Source of the DNA: Actinobacteria bacterium casp-actino5
GTDB lineage: Bacteria; Actinomycetota; Acidimicrobiia; Acidimicrobiales; Ilumatobacteraceae
Direction of reading: 5' to 3'
DNA length: 64,000 nucleotides
Assembly: GCA_001510385.1 (NCBI GenBank)
Contig: LFFE01000015.1
Span: 62,001 to 126,000, forward strand
The translations under genes were made by a program, and so were the position numbers. Below the pieces are notes generated by a model. It was not told the DNA's origin, did no database searches, and saw only the letters and a list, made by a program, of their open reading frames with translations. How positions within the stretch are numbered: the stretch's first letter is position 1; each line of letters opens with the position of its first letter. Positions 26,684-35,583 of the stretch are shown in pieces.

Positions 26684-27742
26684 TTGACGGCACTTCTTCA
26701 CCGCTACGCAGCAAGTAAAGAAACCCTTGCAACCGTTCTGCAAGGGTTGCCGCGCTATCGAATCGATCAGGTCTGGAAGTCGCTGTATTCAGACTGTGGC
26801 CCAACCGAAACATGGACAACATTGCCGAGTGAACTTCGCACCGAGTTGGATACGTCGCTCCCCTGTTCTCTCCAGGAAATACATGCGAGTACCACTGACG
26901 ACGGACTCACCACAAAATTTCTGTATGAGGTGGACGGAGGTGCCCGTATCGAGTCGGTTCTCATGCTGTACCCCGATCGAGCAACAGTGTGCATCTCGTC
27001 TCAGGCAGGGTGCGCGATGGGCTGCACCTTTTGCGCGACTGGCCAGCAAGGATTTTCACGTCATCTCAGCTCGGCAGAACTCGTCGAGCAGGTCGCTCGC
27101 GCGAAATACGCAGCCGCTCTCCAGGAACGGCGATTGTCGAACGTGGTTGTCATGGGGATGGGGGAACCACTCGCCAATGAGGAAGCGCTCTGGCCGGCCA
27201 TGCAAACGGTCCACGACGAATTCGGGTTGTCCGCTCGTCACATTACGGTGTCAACCGTCGGACTGATTCCGGGTATCCGACGACTCGCAGATCGACCACT
27301 TCCTGTCACCCTCGCTGTCAGCCTTCACGCGGCGACTGATGAACTCCGCAACACGTTGATTCCGATGAATAGGCGATACCCGATCGACGAACTCATCACC
27401 TCATGCGCTGAGTATGTCGCTCAACGGAAACGCCGAATGAGCTTCGAGTGGGCGATGATCGATGGGGTGAATGATGATCTCGATCAGGCAGAGCGCCTTG
27501 CCGAACTTTGTCGCAAAATTCGACCGATCGCTCACGTCAACCTCATTCCGCTCAATCGCACTGCTGGTTACGCTTTTAAAGGATCGACACGCCAACAGAT
27601 TGAGAAATTTCAGAGCGTCCTCCTTCGTCGCGGCGTAGAGGCCACCGTGCGTCGCAATCGCGGAAATGATATCGATGCAGCTTGCGGTCAGTTGGCGGCA
27701 ATCACTCCAGTGGAAATCTCACCACAGAGCGCCAAGAAATGA
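26684..27742 (+). CDS. rlmN: 23S rRNA (A2503-C2) methyltransferase RlmN
   Basis: Radical SAM enzyme that methylates A2503 of 23S rRNA and A37 of some tRNAs. The 352-residue product has the cluster motif CAMGCTFCATGQQGF at about 111-125, VVMGMGEPLAN, HITVSTVGLIPGI, SLHAATDELRN, and the catalytic C-terminal Cys in GNDIDAACGQL. It starts with TTG. ABC ATPase follows with an ATGA overlap. Confidence 0.95.
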   Translation: MTALLHRYAASKETLATVLQGLPRYRIDQVWKSLYSDCGPTETWTTLPSELRTELDTSLPCSLQEIHASTTDDGLTTKFLYEVDGGARIESVLMLYPDRATVCISSQAGCAMGCTFCATGQQGFSRHLSSAELVEQVARAKYAAALQERRLSNVVVMGMGEPLANEEALWPAMQTVHDEFGLSARHITVSTVGLIPGIRRLADRPLPVTLAVSLHAATDELRNTLIPMNRRYPIDELITSCAEYVAQRKRRMSFEWAMIDGVNDDLDQAERLAELCRKIRPIAHVNLIPLNRTAGYAFKGSTRQQIEKFQSVLLRRGVEATVRRNRGNDIDAACGQLAAITPVEISPQSAKK

Positions 27743-28536
27743 GCGAGGTTCTCATTGAACTGAAGGCTGCTGGGTTTGCTCGGGACGAGCACGACATCTT
27801 GTCGGACATCAACCTTCAGATCTCTAATGGCGAACGCTGGCTCGTACTCGGCTCCAACGGATGTGGCAAGTCAACTCTGCTTCGAATGATGGCCCTTCGA
27901 GAACATCCGTCATCGGGAACAGTTGACGTCTTTGGCGAACGCCTAGGAAAGATGGATGTTCGACAAGCGCGACGGAATATAGGTTTCGCGGCACAAGGCC
28001 TCTCCGACGAACTTCGGCCAGAACTTCGGGCAATCGACATTGTCGTTACAGCAAAGAATGCCGCCCTCGAACCGTGGTGGCATGTCTACTCCCCCGACGA
28101 CATGGCTCAAGCACAATCCCAACTCGATCGTCTTGACGTTGGCGCTCTCAGCGAACGCCCTTTCGCAACGCTTTCCTCTGGAGAACGTCAACGAGTACTT
28201 CTTGCACGAACGTTGATGACTCACCCCAAATTGATTGTGCTCGATGAACCCTTTGCTGGCCTTGACTTACCGGCACGAGAAGATTTAATCATGGCGTTGA
28301 CCTCCCTTGGACAGGATCAAGACGTTGGAGGGTTGGTGCTCGTCACACATCACCTTGAGGAAGTTCCCCTTGGCATGACCCACCTGTTATGCCTTCGTGA
28401 AGGTCGAACCGTGTATCTCGGGCCATTCTCCCAGGGCATGACGAGTTCAACTGTCTCAGAGACATTTGGACTACGCATAGATGTCACGACATCACCTGGC
28501 GGGCGCCTCCAGGCTCAGGCACACAACTCTGACTGA
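27739..28536 (+). CDS. ABC transporter ATP-binding protein, ModF-like, stand-alone
   Basis: Single ABC ATPase domain of 265 residues from the ATG at 27739, which overlaps the rlmN stop as ATGA. The frame is open from 27682, but that is inside rlmN. Motifs: Walker A GSNGCGKSTLLRM, signature LSSGERQRVLLAR, Walker B LIVLDEPFAGLDL, and switch histidine in LVTHHLEE. No permease is adjacent. The style resembles actinobacterial iron- or molybdate-type ATPases that occur without a clear partner; substrate unknown. Confidence 0.88.
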   Translation: MSEVLIELKAAGFARDEHDILSDINLQISNGERWLVLGSNGCGKSTLLRMMALREHPSSGTVDVFGERLGKMDVRQARRNIGFAAQGLSDELRPELRAIDIVVTAKNAALEPWWHVYSPDDMAQAQSQLDRLDVGALSERPFATLSSGERQRVLLARTLMTHPKLIVLDEPFAGLDLPAREDLIMALTSLGQDQDVGGLVLVTHHLEEVPLGMTHLLCLREGRTVYLGPFSQGMTSSTVSETFGLRIDVTTSPGGRLQAQAHNSD

Positions 28537-28542
28537 TGTGAC

Positions 28543-28977
28543 TTAACGCTGACTGGCCACAAATTTGTGTAGTCGGTCAATCGCGGCGTCCAGCCCGCTA
28601 TGCAACGCTTCTTCGACTGGTCCAGGAGTCCACATTTTTCCGTCGTATTCGAGTGCAGCATCAACCGACGTGTCATCGGCGACCGACTCCAAGGTGAGGC
28701 TCAACTCCCATCGAGCATGTCTTCGCCCGTCAGACTCCTCTCGCGTGAAGCAGACCTTGTTGCTGTCGTCAACAGATCGCTTCATTCGTAGTCGTTTCGA
28801 GCGTGCGAATGGACCCATCGAAACGCGCAATTCGACGAACCAATGCTCATCCCCATCAGGTTCAACACTCGACACAATCGGAACCCATTCCGAATAGCTC
28901 GAGAGGTCACGGAGGACGCTTCGAACCAGCGGCAACGGAGCCTCGATGGTCGCCGTACGTGAAACAGAAAATGACAT
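28543..28977 (-). CDS. SRPBCC (polyketide cyclase/START-like) family protein
   Basis: The 144-residue product begins with the usual SRPBCC pattern (FSVSRTATIEAPLPLVRSVLRD) and ends with a long C-terminal helix (ALHSGLDAAIDRLHKFV). Such folds form a hydrophobic ligand cavity; mycobacterial relatives are annotated as cyclase/dehydrase family proteins without known ligand. It converges with the ABC ATPase with only six bases between stops. Confidence 0.8.
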   Translation of the reverse strand: MSFSVSRTATIEAPLPLVRSVLRDLSSYSEWVPIVSSVEPDGDEHWFVELRVSMGPFARSKRLRMKRSVDDSNKVCFTREESDGRRHARWELSLTLESVADDTSVDAALEYDGKMWTPGPVEEALHSGLDAAIDRLHKFVASQR

Positions 28978-28986
28978 GTGTTCGTT

Positions 28987-29475
28987 CTAGTCACTTTCGA
29001 GGCGGGTTCCTCGAAACGCTCGCGACAACAGCGGCGTCAAAGGCGGCCCGTGTTGCTCAGTGTCGCTCGAAAGAGAGGACACATCGGGGGAATCTTTCGA
29101 TGCGTGCAGGGAATTTTCTGTTGGCACTTCAGAGGACCTCGAGGTCTCGAAGAGTTCTGTCTGCGTCATGTGGCTCTTGCGGGAAAACGGTTTCTTTCGA
29201 GATGAAGAGGCTGAAGCGTTCGACGGTCCCGGTCGAAACAGCCGCAACGTTGGATCGCGCCGGTCATCGATGGTCCAACCCCTCGGGGCAACAAGTCGTT
29301 CGGCGTGTGTCTCGCATAGCCCAGATGCATCTAACTCGCGTGGAAGCTCGAGCCATACAACAGCGGCTACCGGGTCAAAGCCGTAATGCAAAAAGACTGG
29401 CTCCGAACATCCGGGACGATCGCACAGCGCCATCAACCTAGGGTACGGCACCGAGATGGTTGTCGCGAACACCAT
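28987..29475 (-). CDS. DUF3499-like protein
   Basis: The 162-residue product has an N-terminal MALCDRPGCSEPV...YGFDP segment and then LCETHAERLVAPRGW, the two-cysteine-pair layout of the actinobacterial DUF3499 family, probably a small zinc ribbon (CxxxxC and CxxH). The remaining C-terminal half is low-complexity and rich in Ser, Thr and Glu. Start could be the ATG at 29475 or the ATG at 29433, which places MALCDRPGC at the very start; the second fits the family better, and neither has a good ribosome binding site. Function unknown. Confidence 0.72.
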   Translation of the reverse strand: MVFATTISVPYPRLMALCDRPGCSEPVFLHYGFDPVAAVVWLELPRELDASGLCETHAERLVAPRGWTIDDRRDPTLRLFRPGPSNASASSSRKKPFSRKSHMTQTELFETSRSSEVPTENSLHASKDSPDVSSLSSDTEQHGPPLTPLLSRAFRGTRLESD

Positions 29476-29484
29476 GCCGCGAAG

Positions 29485-29557
29485 TGGGCGATACGGGCCT
29501 CGATCCCATGACCTCCACGGTGTGAACGTGGCGCTCTTCCAACTGAGCTAATCGCCC
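29485..29557 (-). tRNA. tRNA-Val (anticodon CAC)
   Basis: Read on the minus strand the 73 bases fold as a full cloverleaf: acceptor stem GGGCGAT/ATCGCCC, D arm GCTC...GAGC, anticodon stem CCACG/CGTGG with loop TTCACAC (anticodon CAC), T stem ATGGG/CCCGT, and discriminator A at 29485. The T loop starts ATCGA rather than TTCGA. The CCA end is not encoded. Confidence 0.95.
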
Positions 29558-29601
29558 TCAGTTACGGCGAGGCTACCAGCGCCCGCGCAGCGCAAGCGAC
29601 G

Positions 29602-30021
29602 TCACCCAAGCGACACCGATAGGCACACGTACGGACCCTCAGATGTGGCCCACGCCCTTTCATCAGGAAGTAACGGCAAGACCGATGGCGATCGAGACAG
29701 ATATCGGTTACACCGAACATCGACCATCTGCAACAACTCATCATCAGGTGGATACCCATCGCGTCCATTGCCGAGGGTGCCAACCTCTAGAACAAGTGCC
29801 GCCAACCCTGCACCGACAGCCGCCTGTCGCAAAGCCTGCTCACAATCGATGAGATCAAATACCGTGACTCCCGTTTGCACAGCATCATCCGAAAGCACGA
29901 AGCAGTCACCTTCGTTCAGGTCACCCAACGTAATTTCACGGTTTCCAGCTCCGATCGCTGCGAACGTAACGACGATGACAACAATCGCCATCAACCCGGC
30001 GATCCCCGCTATTCGAGACAC
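29602..30021 (-). CDS. Membrane protein with septum-formation-like extracytoplasmic domain
   Basis: From the GTG at 30021 the product is 139 residues: one helix at about 9-27, then an extracytoplasmic domain with the pattern GDCF...LIDCEQ, later VRCN and [17 protein letters not shown]. This Cys pattern and the WA...GPYVC ending resemble the actinobacterial septum formation/DUF4190-associated domain; exact family is inference. A TTG 51 bases further upstream is the alternative start. It overlaps the end of the DnaJ gene by 13 bases, so the two are translated together. Confidence 0.65.
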   Translation of the reverse strand: MSRIAGIAGLMAIVVIVVTFAAIGAGNREITLGDLNEGDCFVLSDDAVQTGVTVFDLIDCEQALRQAAVGAGLAALVLEVGTLGNGRDGYPPDDELLQMVDVRCNRYLSRSPSVLPLLPDERAWATSEGPYVCLSVSLG

Positions 30022-30563
30022 ACCCTGCCCATTCCCCGTCGGTCGAGAAATCCGGTCGAGCCATCTGCACAACGGGCGTCAAGCGGAACAAGTTGTGTGA
30101 CCACCTGATGCTGCTCTGTCAAACACGAGACCTCTACGGCAAGAAGACTGTCGTTGATCTGCACACATGATCCGGATTGAATCACGCCATCTGGTGGGCT
30201 CTCGGAATCGGGACCTGCAAACAGCGATAGTCCAAAGATCGCAACCGCACCAACTACTGATGTTGCGATGATTCCTCGCCACGGAAATGCGACTGCGCGC
30301 GCAGGTGACGTGACTGACGAAAATTCCGAATTCTGACTCTTTGCCTCTTCTGAAGCTTTGCTGGTCGTCGACGTTTGCCTTGATGCTGAACTCGTCAGCG
30401 CCTGGTATGCATCGTTAAGGACTGCCATCTCATCTGAGTAGGAACCGCGTTTGACATCTGGATGAAGTTCTCGAGCGAGTCGGCGATACGCGGTACGAAT
30501 CTCGTCTTTTGAGGCACCGCGCTGAACACCTAGTACGTCGTGAGGATCCTGGCGAGGTGACAT
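30009..30563 (-). CDS. DnaJ-domain membrane protein
   Basis: The 184-residue product has an N-terminal J domain (about 6-57) with the essential HPD motif in ARELHPDVK, a Ser/Thr-rich linker, one membrane helix at about 95-112 and a short extracytoplasmic part with [28 protein letters not shown] and a final VCLE. The J domain would face the cytoplasm and could recruit DnaK to the membrane. The outer part has the same GxC...C..H cysteine style as its downstream neighbour. Confidence 0.82.
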   Translation of the reverse strand: MSPRQDPHDVLGVQRGASKDEIRTAYRRLARELHPDVKRGSYSDEMAVLNDAYQALTSSASRQTSTTSKASEEAKSQNSEFSSVTSPARAVAFPWRGIIATSVVGAVAIFGLSLFAGPDSESPPDGVIQSGSCVQINDSLLAVEVSCLTEQHQVVTQLVPLDARCADGSTGFLDRRGMGRVCLE

Positions 30564-30590
30564 TTTGGCGTGAGATTCAGATCGACGTAT

Positions 30591-32030
30591 CTATTCGCCG
30601 ATATTGATCATCACGTGCTTGATGCGCGTGTAATCCTCGAGGGCGTACGCGGAGAGATCCTTGCCGTATCCAGACTTCTTATAACCGCCGTGTGGCATTT
30701 CCGCCACGATTGGAATGTGTGTATTCACCCATACACAACCGAAATCGAGATCACGCGAGCAACGCATTGCTCGCGCAACATCGGTGGTCCACACACTTGA
30801 CGCCAACCCGTACTCGACACCGTTAGCAAATACGAGGGCCTCCTGCTCATCAGAGAACTCTTGGACGGTGATGACTGGTCCGAAGATCTCCCGTTGACTC
30901 ATCTCATCATCTTGCCGGAGACCGGAAATCACGGTTGGCGCAACAAAAAAGCCATCGGAGCCAACCCGACCACCACCCGCGACCACGGACGCATGTGCGG
31001 GCACTCGCCCGAGGAAACCGAGCACGTGAGCCAACTGGTTGCTGTTATTCACCGGACCGACGAGGACATCATTTTCGTACGGGCTACCAACTTTTGCATC
31101 GCGAGCCTGCTGAGTAAGAGCGTCAACGAAGTCTTGTCGAATCGCCGAATGCACCAACACGCGCGTCGCAGCCGTGCAGTCTTGTCCAGAGTTGAAATAG
31201 CCGGCGAGAGCAATCGCCTCGGCAGCAGCGGCGATGTCTGCGTCGTCGAACACAATGACTGGTGCTTTCCCGCCCAGCTCGAGGTGAACCCGCTTTAAGT
31301 CGGCCGAAGCTGCCTGAGCAACCTCGGTACCCGCCCGCACCGACCCAGTGACCGAGACCATTGCGGGGGTCGAATGTTCCACCATCATTCGCCCAGTGTC
31401 ACGATCACCGCAAACGACGTTGAACACCCCGGGTGGCAGATGCTCGGCCGCTAGTTCGGCCAGCATTGTCGTCGTCACCGGTGTGGTGTCGCTTGGCTTA
31501 AGCACGATGGTATTTCCAGCGGCTAGTGCCGGTGCGAGTTTCCACATCGCCATCATCATCGGGTAGTTCCATGGGGCAACCTGGGCGCACACCCCGACCG
31601 GTTCTCGCCGAATGATGGAAGTCATGTCCTCCATGTATTCAGCAGAGGCCTTTCCTTCGAGATGTCGTGCTGCTCCAGCGAAGAATCTCAGTTGGTCAAC
31701 CATTGGGCCTACCTCTTCACCGCGGTGAAGGTCAAAGGGCTTTCCGCAGTTTTTTGATTCGGCGGCCATAAGGTCATCGCCAGCGGCCTCTACCGCATCA
31801 GCAAATTTTAATAACGCGAGTGATCGCTGCGACGGGGTCGTTCGCTTCCAACCGCGAAAAGCCTCTCTTGCGGCCGCCATCGCGCGATCGACGTCTGCAG
31901 CGCTCGATACAACGGCTTCGCAATACGCCTCGCCGGTGCTCGGATCGACGAGATTGCTTCGTCCACCAGTGACCGAATCACACCATTCGCCGTTGATGAA
32001 GTTTTTTACCAAACTTTGGTCAATTGCCAT
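30591..32030 (-). CDS. NAD-dependent aldehyde dehydrogenase (aminobutyraldehyde dehydrogenase-like)
   Basis: Oxidises an aldehyde to the acid, perhaps 4-aminobutyraldehyde from putrescine breakdown. The 479-residue product has APWNYPMMMAMWKLAPALAAGN, the catalytic Glu in LELGGKAPV at about 254 and Cys in FNSGQDCTA at about 288, and C-terminal PHGGYKKSGYGKDLS, all common in the ABALDH subgroup. The stop of the AsnC regulator is nine bases upstream, so the two are likely co-transcribed. Substrate is not certain. Confidence 0.87.
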   Translation of the reverse strand: MAIDQSLVKNFINGEWCDSVTGGRSNLVDPSTGEAYCEAVVSSAADVDRAMAAAREAFRGWKRTTPSQRSLALLKFADAVEAAGDDLMAAESKNCGKPFDLHRGEEVGPMVDQLRFFAGAARHLEGKASAEYMEDMTSIIRREPVGVCAQVAPWNYPMMMAMWKLAPALAAGNTIVLKPSDTTPVTTTMLAELAAEHLPPGVFNVVCGDRDTGRMMVEHSTPAMVSVTGSVRAGTEVAQAASADLKRVHLELGGKAPVIVFDDADIAAAAEAIALAGYFNSGQDCTAATRVLVHSAIRQDFVDALTQQARDAKVGSPYENDVLVGPVNNSNQLAHVLGFLGRVPAHASVVAGGGRVGSDGFFVAPTVISGLRQDDEMSQREIFGPVITVQEFSDEQEALVFANGVEYGLASSVWTTDVARAMRCSRDLDFGCVWVNTHIPIVAEMPHGGYKKSGYGKDLSAYALEDYTRIKHVMINIGE

Positions 32031-32039
32031 AGAGGATAT

Positions 32040-32489
32040 TTAGCACCTGCTGGCACCCTCACGTACCACTCGGAGAATGAATCGAGTTTCTGTCCTCGCG
32101 ACGGCCGGATCGGCCCGAAGCCACCTTACTAACCCGTCAAGACCCTCAGAGCCTTCGCACTCGCACTGCAGGGAATAATCGGACGAGCCCGTGACATAGG
32201 CGGCGAATGCAATTTCTGGCCGGGTGCGCAGACGATCTTCGAATTCCTCTGCGTGAGCGCCCGCAATAAGACCGACTTCAACAACCGCTCTGGTGTTACG
32301 TCCATATGCCGCCGGGTCAACATCTGTCCGATATCCACGGATCAATCCATCCCGTTCCATCCTGCGGACCCGGTCTGCGACTGCCGTTGGGGAAAGGTGA
32401 ACCTGATGTGAGAGTTCGGCCCACGATACTCGTCCATTCATTTCCATCTGACGAAGTATTCGGGCGTCAAAATCATCAATTACACTCAT
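32040..32489 (-). CDS. Lrp/AsnC-family regulator, probable AldR
   Basis: From the ATG at 32489 the product is 149 residues: a winged helix-turn-helix (ILRQMEMNGRVSWAELSHQVHLSPTAV, HTH at about 20-40) and a RAM ligand-binding domain (AAYVTGSSDYSLQCECEG). The frame is open upstream to 32645 but that part lies in ald and has no similarity. It diverges from alanine dehydrogenase, matching the AldR/ald arrangement of mycobacteria. TAAACT (minus strand, 32503-32498) ends eight bases before ATG and could be a -10 box of a leaderless message. Confidence 0.88.
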   Translation of the reverse strand: MSVIDDFDARILRQMEMNGRVSWAELSHQVHLSPTAVADRVRRMERDGLIRGYRTDVDPAAYGRNTRAVVEVGLIAGAHAEEFEDRLRTRPEIAFAAYVTGSSDYSLQCECEGSEGLDGLVRWLRADPAVARTETRFILRVVREGASRC

Positions 32490-32512
32490 AATCGGTGAGT
32501 TTATGTGTGTTT

Positions 32513-32532
32513 TTCCGGGATAACGCCCGGAA
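32513..32532. promoter_or_regulatory. Inverted repeat between asnC-type regulator and ald
   Basis: TTCCGGG and CCCGGAA are perfect 7-base arms around ATAACG. The repeat lies 24 bases before the regulator ATG and 30 bases before the ald ATG, in a 73-base divergent intergenic region. It is a good candidate operator for the AsnC-type protein, though GC-rich for that family. Confidence 0.5.
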
Positions 32533-32562
32533 GTGATCCCAAAAATAAGGCAGAATTCGGCT

Positions 32563-33666
32563 ATGGCCTCCGCAACCGCACCTGCACTTGACACCATTGG
32601 CGTACCGAAAGAAATCAAAGGCGATGAGCGGCGAGTGGCCCTCACCCCCGACGGTGCTGCTGAACTCGTTCAGATGGGGTGCCAAGTCCTCATTGAACAC
32701 GACGCAGGTCGTGGTTCTGGATTTTTGGATGAGATGTACATCTCAGCCGGGGCGCACATCGTCGCAACAGCAAAAGAGGCGTGGTCCGCAGAACTTGTCC
32801 TAAAGGTGAAAGAACCCCAGGCAGCAGAATTCGATCTCCTTCGACCTGATCTCACGCTATTCACTTACCTACACCTCGCCGCGTATCCGAATGTGGCGGC
32901 AGCTCTCACAAGCGCTGGGTGCACTGCCTTTGCATACGAAACCGTAACCGACCGCAACGGCGGGCTGCCCCTGCTTGCACCGATGTCCGAAATTGCCGGA
33001 AAGCTCGCAACTCAAATGGGCGCCCACCATCTCTCGGCTCACCTGGGAGGGTCAGGCGTGCTACTTGGTGGCGCACCCGGTGTGGCTCCGGCCTCAGTCG
33101 TCATTATTGGTGGAGGAAATGTTGGTTGGGCATCAGCAACGATGGCTCTCGGACTTGGAGCCCAGGTGACGGTGATTGATGCTTCGCTCGACCGGCTGAG
33201 GTGGATTGATGAACATTCCTTTGGTCGCCTCGTTCACCTCGCAGCAAACCGTTCGACGATCGCTCGAAGCGTAGAACATGCTGACCTCGTCATTGGCGCC
33301 GTTCTTGTGGCCGGCGATAAAGCTCCGGTTGTCGTGAGCGAAGACATGATCAGAACCATGCGCCCCGGATCGGTTGTCGTCGATGTAGCCATTGATCAAG
33401 GCGGCTGTATCGAGACGTCTGAAGAAACAACCCACGCAAATCCAACAGTGGAGATTCATGGTGTTCTTCATTACGCCGTCGGCAACATGCCCGGTGCAGT
33501 TCCGCAGACCTCCACCCTGGCTCTCACGAACGCAACTCTCCCCCGAGTCACCAAGTTGGCACAGTATGGGCATTCGGTCGTCGATATAGATCCGCACATG
33601 GCTGAGGGCCTCAACGTGCAGGCGGGAGAAATAGTCAACGAGACTGTTGCACACTCTCTGGTGTAA
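32563..33666 (+). CDS. ald: Alanine dehydrogenase
   Basis: NAD-dependent interconversion of alanine and pyruvate plus ammonia. From the ATG at 32563 the product is 367 residues, beginning near IGVPKEIKGDERRVALTP, with LKVKEP, FTYLHLAAYP carrying the catalytic His, the nucleotide loop VIIGGGNVG, and VDVAIDQGGCIETSEETTH. Normal length. The frame is open ten codons upstream but overlaps the inverted repeat. Regulated probably by the divergent AsnC-type protein. Confidence 0.96.
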   Translation: MASATAPALDTIGVPKEIKGDERRVALTPDGAAELVQMGCQVLIEHDAGRGSGFLDEMYISAGAHIVATAKEAWSAELVLKVKEPQAAEFDLLRPDLTLFTYLHLAAYPNVAAALTSAGCTAFAYETVTDRNGGLPLLAPMSEIAGKLATQMGAHHLSAHLGGSGVLLGGAPGVAPASVVIIGGGNVGWASATMALGLGAQVTVIDASLDRLRWIDEHSFGRLVHLAANRSTIARSVEHADLVIGAVLVAGDKAPVVVSEDMIRTMRPGSVVVDVAIDQGGCIETSEETTHANPTVEIHGVLHYAVGNMPGAVPQTSTLALTNATLPRVTKLAQYGHSVVDIDPHMAEGLNVQAGEIVNETVAHSLV

Positions 33667-33686
33667 TCACGAAGAATCGACTTCCT

Positions 33687-34289
33687 CTACTGACGTTCAA
33701 GAACAACCCATGTAAAGGCCTGAGCAACTCCCCAAGGGGTCTCGTGTACCTCAGCAAGACTTCGGACAGGCTGAAACTGCGGCTGAAAGATTTCCGCAAG
33801 ACCATCAACTGAATAGCGGGTCACATCTAACCCAGAACACTGAGCGGGGCCCTCAGGAGCGAAGGCCCCAATGACCAAGTGGCCACCTGTTTGCACTGTC
33901 GCCGAGGCCACCTCAACGTAACGAATTCGGTCAGATCGACTCAAGAAGTGAAAAACTGCCCGATCGTGCCATACATCGAATGGGTGACTTGCTCGCCATC
34001 TGCAAATATCGCCTGTCACCAAATCGATACCAGTACAACGTTCGCTCAGGCGACGACAGGCCTCCTCAAGCGCTGTCGGAGACAGATCAACGAGGGTGAT
34101 GCTGTTCCACCCATCATCGATGAGATGGTCAACCAATCGTGAGTTCCCTGCACCGACATCAATGATGGAGGTCCGACCTTCCCGAGCACCGACCAGTTCA
34201 AGCGAAACAGAAGGTACTCGCTGAGACCACGAAAGCTCGCCTGAATCTTTGGATCGATAAATCGTGTCCCAATATTGTGTTGGCTCCAC
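33687..34289 (-). CDS. Class I SAM-dependent methyltransferase
   Basis: The 200-residue product begins with YWDTIYRSKDSGELSWSQ, typical of a small methyltransferase subgroup often near thiopurine-type enzymes, followed by motif I IIDVGAGNSRLVD at about 42, VDLSPTALEEA, and FDVWHDRAVFHFL. Substrate unknown. GTG start, 20 bases after ald in convergent orientation. Confidence 0.85.
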   Translation of the reverse strand: MEPTQYWDTIYRSKDSGELSWSQRVPSVSLELVGAREGRTSIIDVGAGNSRLVDHLIDDGWNSITLVDLSPTALEEACRRLSERCTGIDLVTGDICRWRASHPFDVWHDRAVFHFLSRSDRIRYVEVASATVQTGGHLVIGAFAPEGPAQCSGLDVTRYSVDGLAEIFQPQFQPVRSLAEVHETPWGVAQAFTWVVLERQ

Positions 34290-34343
34290 TCTGACACGCT
34301 ACGCGACACACGATTGCTTGTCCTGAGTCATAGCCGCGGACAA

Positions 34344-34361
34344 CGTGAATTGATGTTCACG
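34344..34361. promoter_or_regulatory. Short inverted repeat in divergent promoter region
   Basis: CGTGAA and TTCACG, 6-base arms around TTGATG, lie between the methyltransferase and the luciferase-like gene, 63 bases before the latter. It could be an operator for either gene, or chance. Confidence 0.25.
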
Positions 34362-34424
34362 GTTCGAGGATCTCTAGCGAAGTGCCGAACCGCCTCAGCG
34401 ATAGTTCAGCACTAGGCTGTTGAC

Positions 34425-35462
34425 ATGGGTTTACGTTTGGCGTACGGAGTTGGTTACTGGTCTGCTGGTCCCCCAAACGGGGCGCTCGACAGCATCTTGG
34501 AGGCTGAGCGACTTGGCTTCGAGTCAGTCTGGTCAGCTGAGGCGTACGGCTCTGACGCTCTCACCCCGTTGGCGTGGTGGGGCGCCTCAACCTCAAAGAT
34601 CAGGCTTGGCACTGGCATCATTCAAATGTCGGCGAGAACACCATCGGCTACTGCCATGGCAGCGATGACTCTTGATCACCTCTCCAACGGAAGATTCATA
34701 TTGGGTCTCGGCGTGTCCGGCCCACAAGTTGTCGAGGGATGGTACGGGGAACCTTATGCCCGGCCACTTGAGCGCACACGGGAGTACGTGTCGATTATTC
34801 GATCAATTCTCAAGCGCGATCATCCTGTAAGCCATGAAGGTAATCAATATCGACTGCCCTATGACGGTGACTCTGCGAGCGGGCTCGGCAAGCCTCTGAA
34901 GTCAACTGTTCACCCGCTCAGAAATGACATCCCTATCTACCTCGGAGCTGAAGGTCCAAAAAACGTGTCGCTCGCCGCAGAAATCTGCGACGGATGGCTT
35001 CCACTGTTTTTCTCACCATCTGAAAACGATTTCTATCTCTCCTGTCTAAACGATGGCTTTTCGAAGTCAGGCGACAGCGCGAAATCCGAGGACTTCGAAG
35101 TTGTTGCACCAGTAACAGTCATTCCAGGTGACGATGTCGAGGCCTGCGCCGACATGGTCCGGCCGATGCTTGCACTATACGCCGGTGGTATGGGCGCGAA
35201 GGGTGCGAACTTTCACTTCGACGTATTCGCACGAATGGGTTATGAAGACGTCGCTCTCAAGGTTCAAGACCTCTATTTGCAGGGCAAAAAGGAGGAGGCT
35301 GCAGCATCAATTCCTTTGAAAATGGTAGAAGACGTTGCGCTCGTGGGACCGGCAGAGAAGATCAAAGAAGAACTCGATCGCTGGAACGACACCGTCCTCA
35401 CCACCCTGCTGCTGTCAGGACCGACATCGATGCTGAGACGTTACGTCGACATCTTGTCGTAG
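34425..35462 (+). CDS. F420-dependent LLM-class oxidoreductase (first copy)
   Basis: Luciferase-like TIM barrel expected to bind F420. The 345-residue product has LGFESVWSAEAYGSDAL, IRLGTGIIQMSARTPSATAM, the subgroup signature FILGLGVSGPQVVEGWYG, and HPLRNDIPIYLGAEGPKN. These features match the mycobacterial Rv3520c-like subgroup. A second copy of the same subgroup is at 62.1 kb. Substrate unknown; the nearby npdG could supply reduced F420. Confidence 0.88.
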   Translation: MGLRLAYGVGYWSAGPPNGALDSILEAERLGFESVWSAEAYGSDALTPLAWWGASTSKIRLGTGIIQMSARTPSATAMAAMTLDHLSNGRFILGLGVSGPQVVEGWYGEPYARPLERTREYVSIIRSILKRDHPVSHEGNQYRLPYDGDSASGLGKPLKSTVHPLRNDIPIYLGAEGPKNVSLAAEICDGWLPLFFSPSENDFYLSCLNDGFSKSGDSAKSEDFEVVAPVTVIPGDDVEACADMVRPMLALYAGGMGAKGANFHFDVFARMGYEDVALKVQDLYLQGKKEEAAASIPLKMVEDVALVGPAEKIKEELDRWNDTVLTTLLLSGPTSMLRRYVDILS

Positions 35463-35583
35463 CGCATCTCGACTTCAGTTGGTGCCATCTCTCGAAATGG
35501 CGGAGCAACGCCACCAAACCGCGCGCTTCGCTTGACATTCCAGTAGGTTTGCGCTGCCCCTCATCAGTACGTCATCTTCCACC

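Noticed and set aside
32490-32645. Upstream extension of the AsnC-type regulator
   Set aside because: It would cover the intergenic repeat and the ald start; no HTH-family similarity in the extra residues.
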